Shown in pieces: positions 61,335-64,000 of a stretch of DNA of 64,000 nucleotides. The notes below the pieces were generated by a model. It did not search any database. It saw only the letters and a program-made list of their open reading frames with translations, and had not been told where the DNA came from. The translations under genes were made by a program, and so were the position numbers. Positions within the stretch are counted from its first letter, which is position 1. Each line of letters opens with the position of its first letter. Source of the stretch: Tubulanus polymorphus (lineage: Eukaryota; Nemertea; Palaeonemertea; Tubulaniformes; Tubulanidae); contig NC_134031.1 of NCBI RefSeq assembly GCF_964204645.1, positions 2,587,001-2,651,000 of the forward strand, written 5' to 3'.

Positions 61335-61539
61335 CTAAATTAAAACTCAAATCTAACTCATCGATCGGAAATTAATTTTATATTTATTTTGAAATAAATC
61401 AGTTTTATTTTCATGTTATTAATATTGAGTCTAGTCCTACAGTAGTTTGGAGTTCGTTGGACGAGTTGCAGTTTAGGACTAGGACTCAGAGTACAGCAGC
61501 CTCGGACCCCAGTCACTGACCAGTCCATCACTGACCCGG

Positions 61540-61640
61540 GGCTGCATTTGCTCAAAACCATCAGATGAATACCACACAGAAACAATGAACTTTTAATTGT
61601 CACTGTGTCAACTGGTCAACTGCTTACAATTCAATAGTGA
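61540..61640. mobile_element. Diverged fold-back element, GCCAGTTGCTCA family
   Basis: GCATTTGCTCAAAACCATCAG, ACAGAAACAATGAACTTTTA and CACTGTGTCAACTGGTC resemble the copy at 58556 in the same order. The right end is degraded. Confidence 0.45.
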
Positions 61641-62167
61641 TTTGGCTTCAACCGGTTTGCTCGGCTACCCGTACTGGCGGGGTAGTCTAGAGAGGCTAAT
61701 GAAAACTCCGGTTTGCTGAACCACCCCTCTTTGCGGGGATGCGGTATGATGTTTGATCTGACAGTTTCAAGTGGTTAATGGCTGTTTCAAGTGCTTACAA
61801 CGATGCTTATTACTTCGTGGTACATGGTGGTTTAAAAAAAGATTTCATAATAATACGCTCACCGCGTGGGCTTCGTAGAAAGACCCCTGCCTGTGGCCTT
61901 CCCAAATTTTAATTGTCCTGTCCGATTTGGTTTCGTCCAATTGAGAGACTGCCTTTTCCAGTTAGGGCATTTTTGGATCACATAACTCAGGAAATGACTG
62001 ACGCTTTTGGGCCCATTCGTCGGTTCCACATGTTTCATTTGAGCTATAGACCACAATGGTGACACCATGATGACCAATTGAGATATCCCCGAGTCTGACC
62101 ACTTGACTTCGAATTTCGGAAATTTTTCAAGTCATGTTTGTTTTCAAACTACTGAAGAATCATTGCA

Positions 62168-62392
62168 AATTCATAAACTGACCATCACTGACCACCACTG
62201 ACAAATTCAAACTCCTTGAATTTGAAAACTATATACCGCGTTATGGTGTCAAACTAGAAAGGCTTCGCCATAAATATTGAGAATTCATAAATTGACCATC
62301 ACTGACCACCACTGACCAATTCATGCTTCTCGAATATGAGAACGATATACATGTACCACGTTACGGTGTCAAACTAGAAAGGATTCGCCATC
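62168..62392 (+). repeat. Tandem duplication, about 115 bp
   Basis: Two copies beginning ATTCATAAACTGACCATCAC (62168) and ATTCATAAATTGACCATCAC (about 62283), each ending GTCAAACTAGAAAGG(C/A)TTCGCCAT. Confidence 0.8.
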
Positions 62393-62742
62393 ATCAGGAC
62401 ACCCCTGTACATCCTCATATTCAGCATCAGGACCACTCTGAATCAGTAATTACAGGGTTCGAACCCGGGACACCCCGGTACATCCTCCATTAAGCATCAG
62501 GGCCACTCGTTCAAACCCAGTAATTGCTGATACTGATTCAGAGTGGTCCTGATGCTGAATAGAGAATGTACAGGGGTGTCCCAGGTTCAAACCCAGTAAT
62601 TACTGATACTGATTCAGAGTGGTCCTGATGCTGAATGGAGGATGTACAGGGGTGTCCCGGGTTCGAACCCAGCAATTACTGATGCTGATTCAGAGTGGTC
62701 CTGATGCTAAATATATAGAGGTTGTACAGGGGTGTCCTGAAT
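62393..62742. repeat. Inverted and tandem array of a unit of about 76 bp
   Basis: Three direct copies with TACTGATTCAGAGTGGTCCT or a close variant at about 62531, 62607 and 62683 (period 76) are preceded by inverted copies (CATCAGGACCACTCTGAATC at about 62423). The units contain GGGTTCGAACCC, a match to the RNA polymerase III B-box consensus, next to GTACAGGGGTGTCC. It could be a decayed, locally amplified tRNA-derived element. Confidence 0.75.
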
Positions 62743-64000
62743 CAGTTATCAGTAATTACTTTTGTTAAGATATCAACATTGTACCGTACGGTGCTGTCTC
62801 TACGCTCATCGTTAGCGGGATTTTTATACACTAACGTTAGTCAACTCTGTATCTTCATAAAGATAAAAAAGCATATTTTTAGTGGTAAATTAGAAATTCC
62901 CTTAGCCGAATGGCTATTATATAGTTCACTGTGTATAAGGACCAAAAGACCTTGTTATGACCGGACCTCCCTGGTGCGGTGCGAGTCATGACGCTAGAAA
63001 ATAGTTTGAAGGAGAGGGGTTAGTAAAAGAGAGCTATTAGCAAGAGGAATAAGACCTAAGTTTAGGATGTCCTGTCACAATAAGGCTTTCAATCTGATAT
63101 ACACAGTGAAATTGAAATATTCCCCCTTCCAAATCCAGGAATGTATTTGTGCACAGATTCGATCGGAAGTAAATCTGCGTTTTTGGCAATATGATTTTGG
63201 CAATATGTATCAAAACTAATACAGCTGTGTGAAGACACCATAGGTTCACTTAGATACAGATAAATAAATGTGCTTAGATACACATGTATCAGCTACATTT
63301 TAAATGTCCATGGAATTAGAAATAATTTCACATAACAATTGAATTAACCTTAATCGATCTAAGTAATACGTTAATGAGTAATTCATCTTAGATTCTAATT
63401 TTCAGTTAAACTATATCTAATATGCGTCACTTGACACACAGTATGGCTTTTAGATATTAATTGAATCAGTTAGGTTTGAGTAAATTTTGCCAATAATGAA
63501 AAGCATGGCTAGTCGTCGTAAGCGCGGCAGTTGGCGTTACAAAACTGATCAGTCAATGAGACTGATTCACTTATAGATGTGCTCAAATATATTGTATATT
63601 TCAGCTACATTTCAATAAATATTTATGATATAAAAAGTTTTTGATCTAACATCAAATATTGAATTCATCTTAATTGTGAATATCTAAGCCATTTTTCCTG
63701 GCTGTATGCTAATTGTCAGTCAAACAACAATTATCATGCGTCAGCCAAAACAAGACGCAGTGTTTCAGGAATGAATTAAATCAATTAAAGCTTTGGTTTA
63801 TTCTGGATTTATCAAAGTGTTGAGACCAAATCACTGTTTCATAAAGACCTGTAGTCCATAGTTTTCTCCATATAACACCAGACCTCGATAGAGCCCTAGA
63901 CACTATCTTATGAAATTCATAACTGTTATGTGTGAGGCAGCACACAGTATATATTGTATGGCCTCAATCTTAATAAATTTATCAATATATTATTTGTAAA
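62743..64000. other. Distal spacer without a recognised gene
   Basis: AT-rich sequence to the window edge. Short open frames on both strands have no family similarity, compositional bias or splice context that I can see. It may belong to an intron or UTR of a gene beyond the window. Confidence 0.4.

Noticed and set aside
61093-61350. Gly-Arg repeat frame on the minus strand
   Set aside because: It is a direct product of the CCCTCT microsatellite.

Overview
This is a eukaryotic, animal nuclear window. Genes have many short exons with GT/AG introns, and there are no operons. Seven protein-coding genes can be assembled exon by exon with matching phases. Orthologue similarity (the G-beta, lysyl hydroxylase and OSTC sequences) and the dense short repeats suggest a marine invertebrate, most likely a lophotrochozoan such as a mollusc, annelid or brachiopod. 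That placement is an inference from memory of the families, not a search.

Left third (1-14.3 kb): three genes for secreted or small cysteine-rich proteins, all built from symmetric phase 1-1 exons. On the minus strand (<1-5782) a secreted protein joins an N-terminal lipocalin to at least ten antistasin-like cysteine repeats, with a very Arg-rich exon in between; it runs off the left edge. Head to head with it, on the plus strand (9240-11682), is a giant metallothionein of 478 residues with 163 cysteines, made by tandem duplication of one exon. Two metal-response-element cores lie upstream. Converging on it is a secreted two-kringle protein (minus, 12289-14271).

Middle (15.6-46.1 kb): GNB1, the heterotrimeric G-protein beta subunit (plus, 340 aa), has three intronic minisatellites and a long CpG-rich downstream region (about 28-31.5 kb). 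PLOD, procollagen lysyl hydroxylase (plus, 20 exons, 734 aa), follows.

Right third (48-61 kb): CTDNEP1/Dullard phosphatase (minus, 242 aa), converging on PLOD; a WDR38-like WD-repeat protein (plus, 303 aa), head to head with CTDNEP1; and OSTC, an oligosaccharyltransferase subunit (plus, 149 aa). The last 3 kb holds microsatellites and inverted or tandem repeats and no recognisable gene.

The introns and spacers carry many short fold-back (MITE-like) elements and at least two dispersed repeat families, several of which I could match to each other within the window. The housekeeping genes are unrelated in pathway, although PLOD, OSTC and CTDNEP1 all act at the endoplasmic reticulum. The most unusual content is the lipocalin-antistasin chimera and the exon-multiplied metallothionein.
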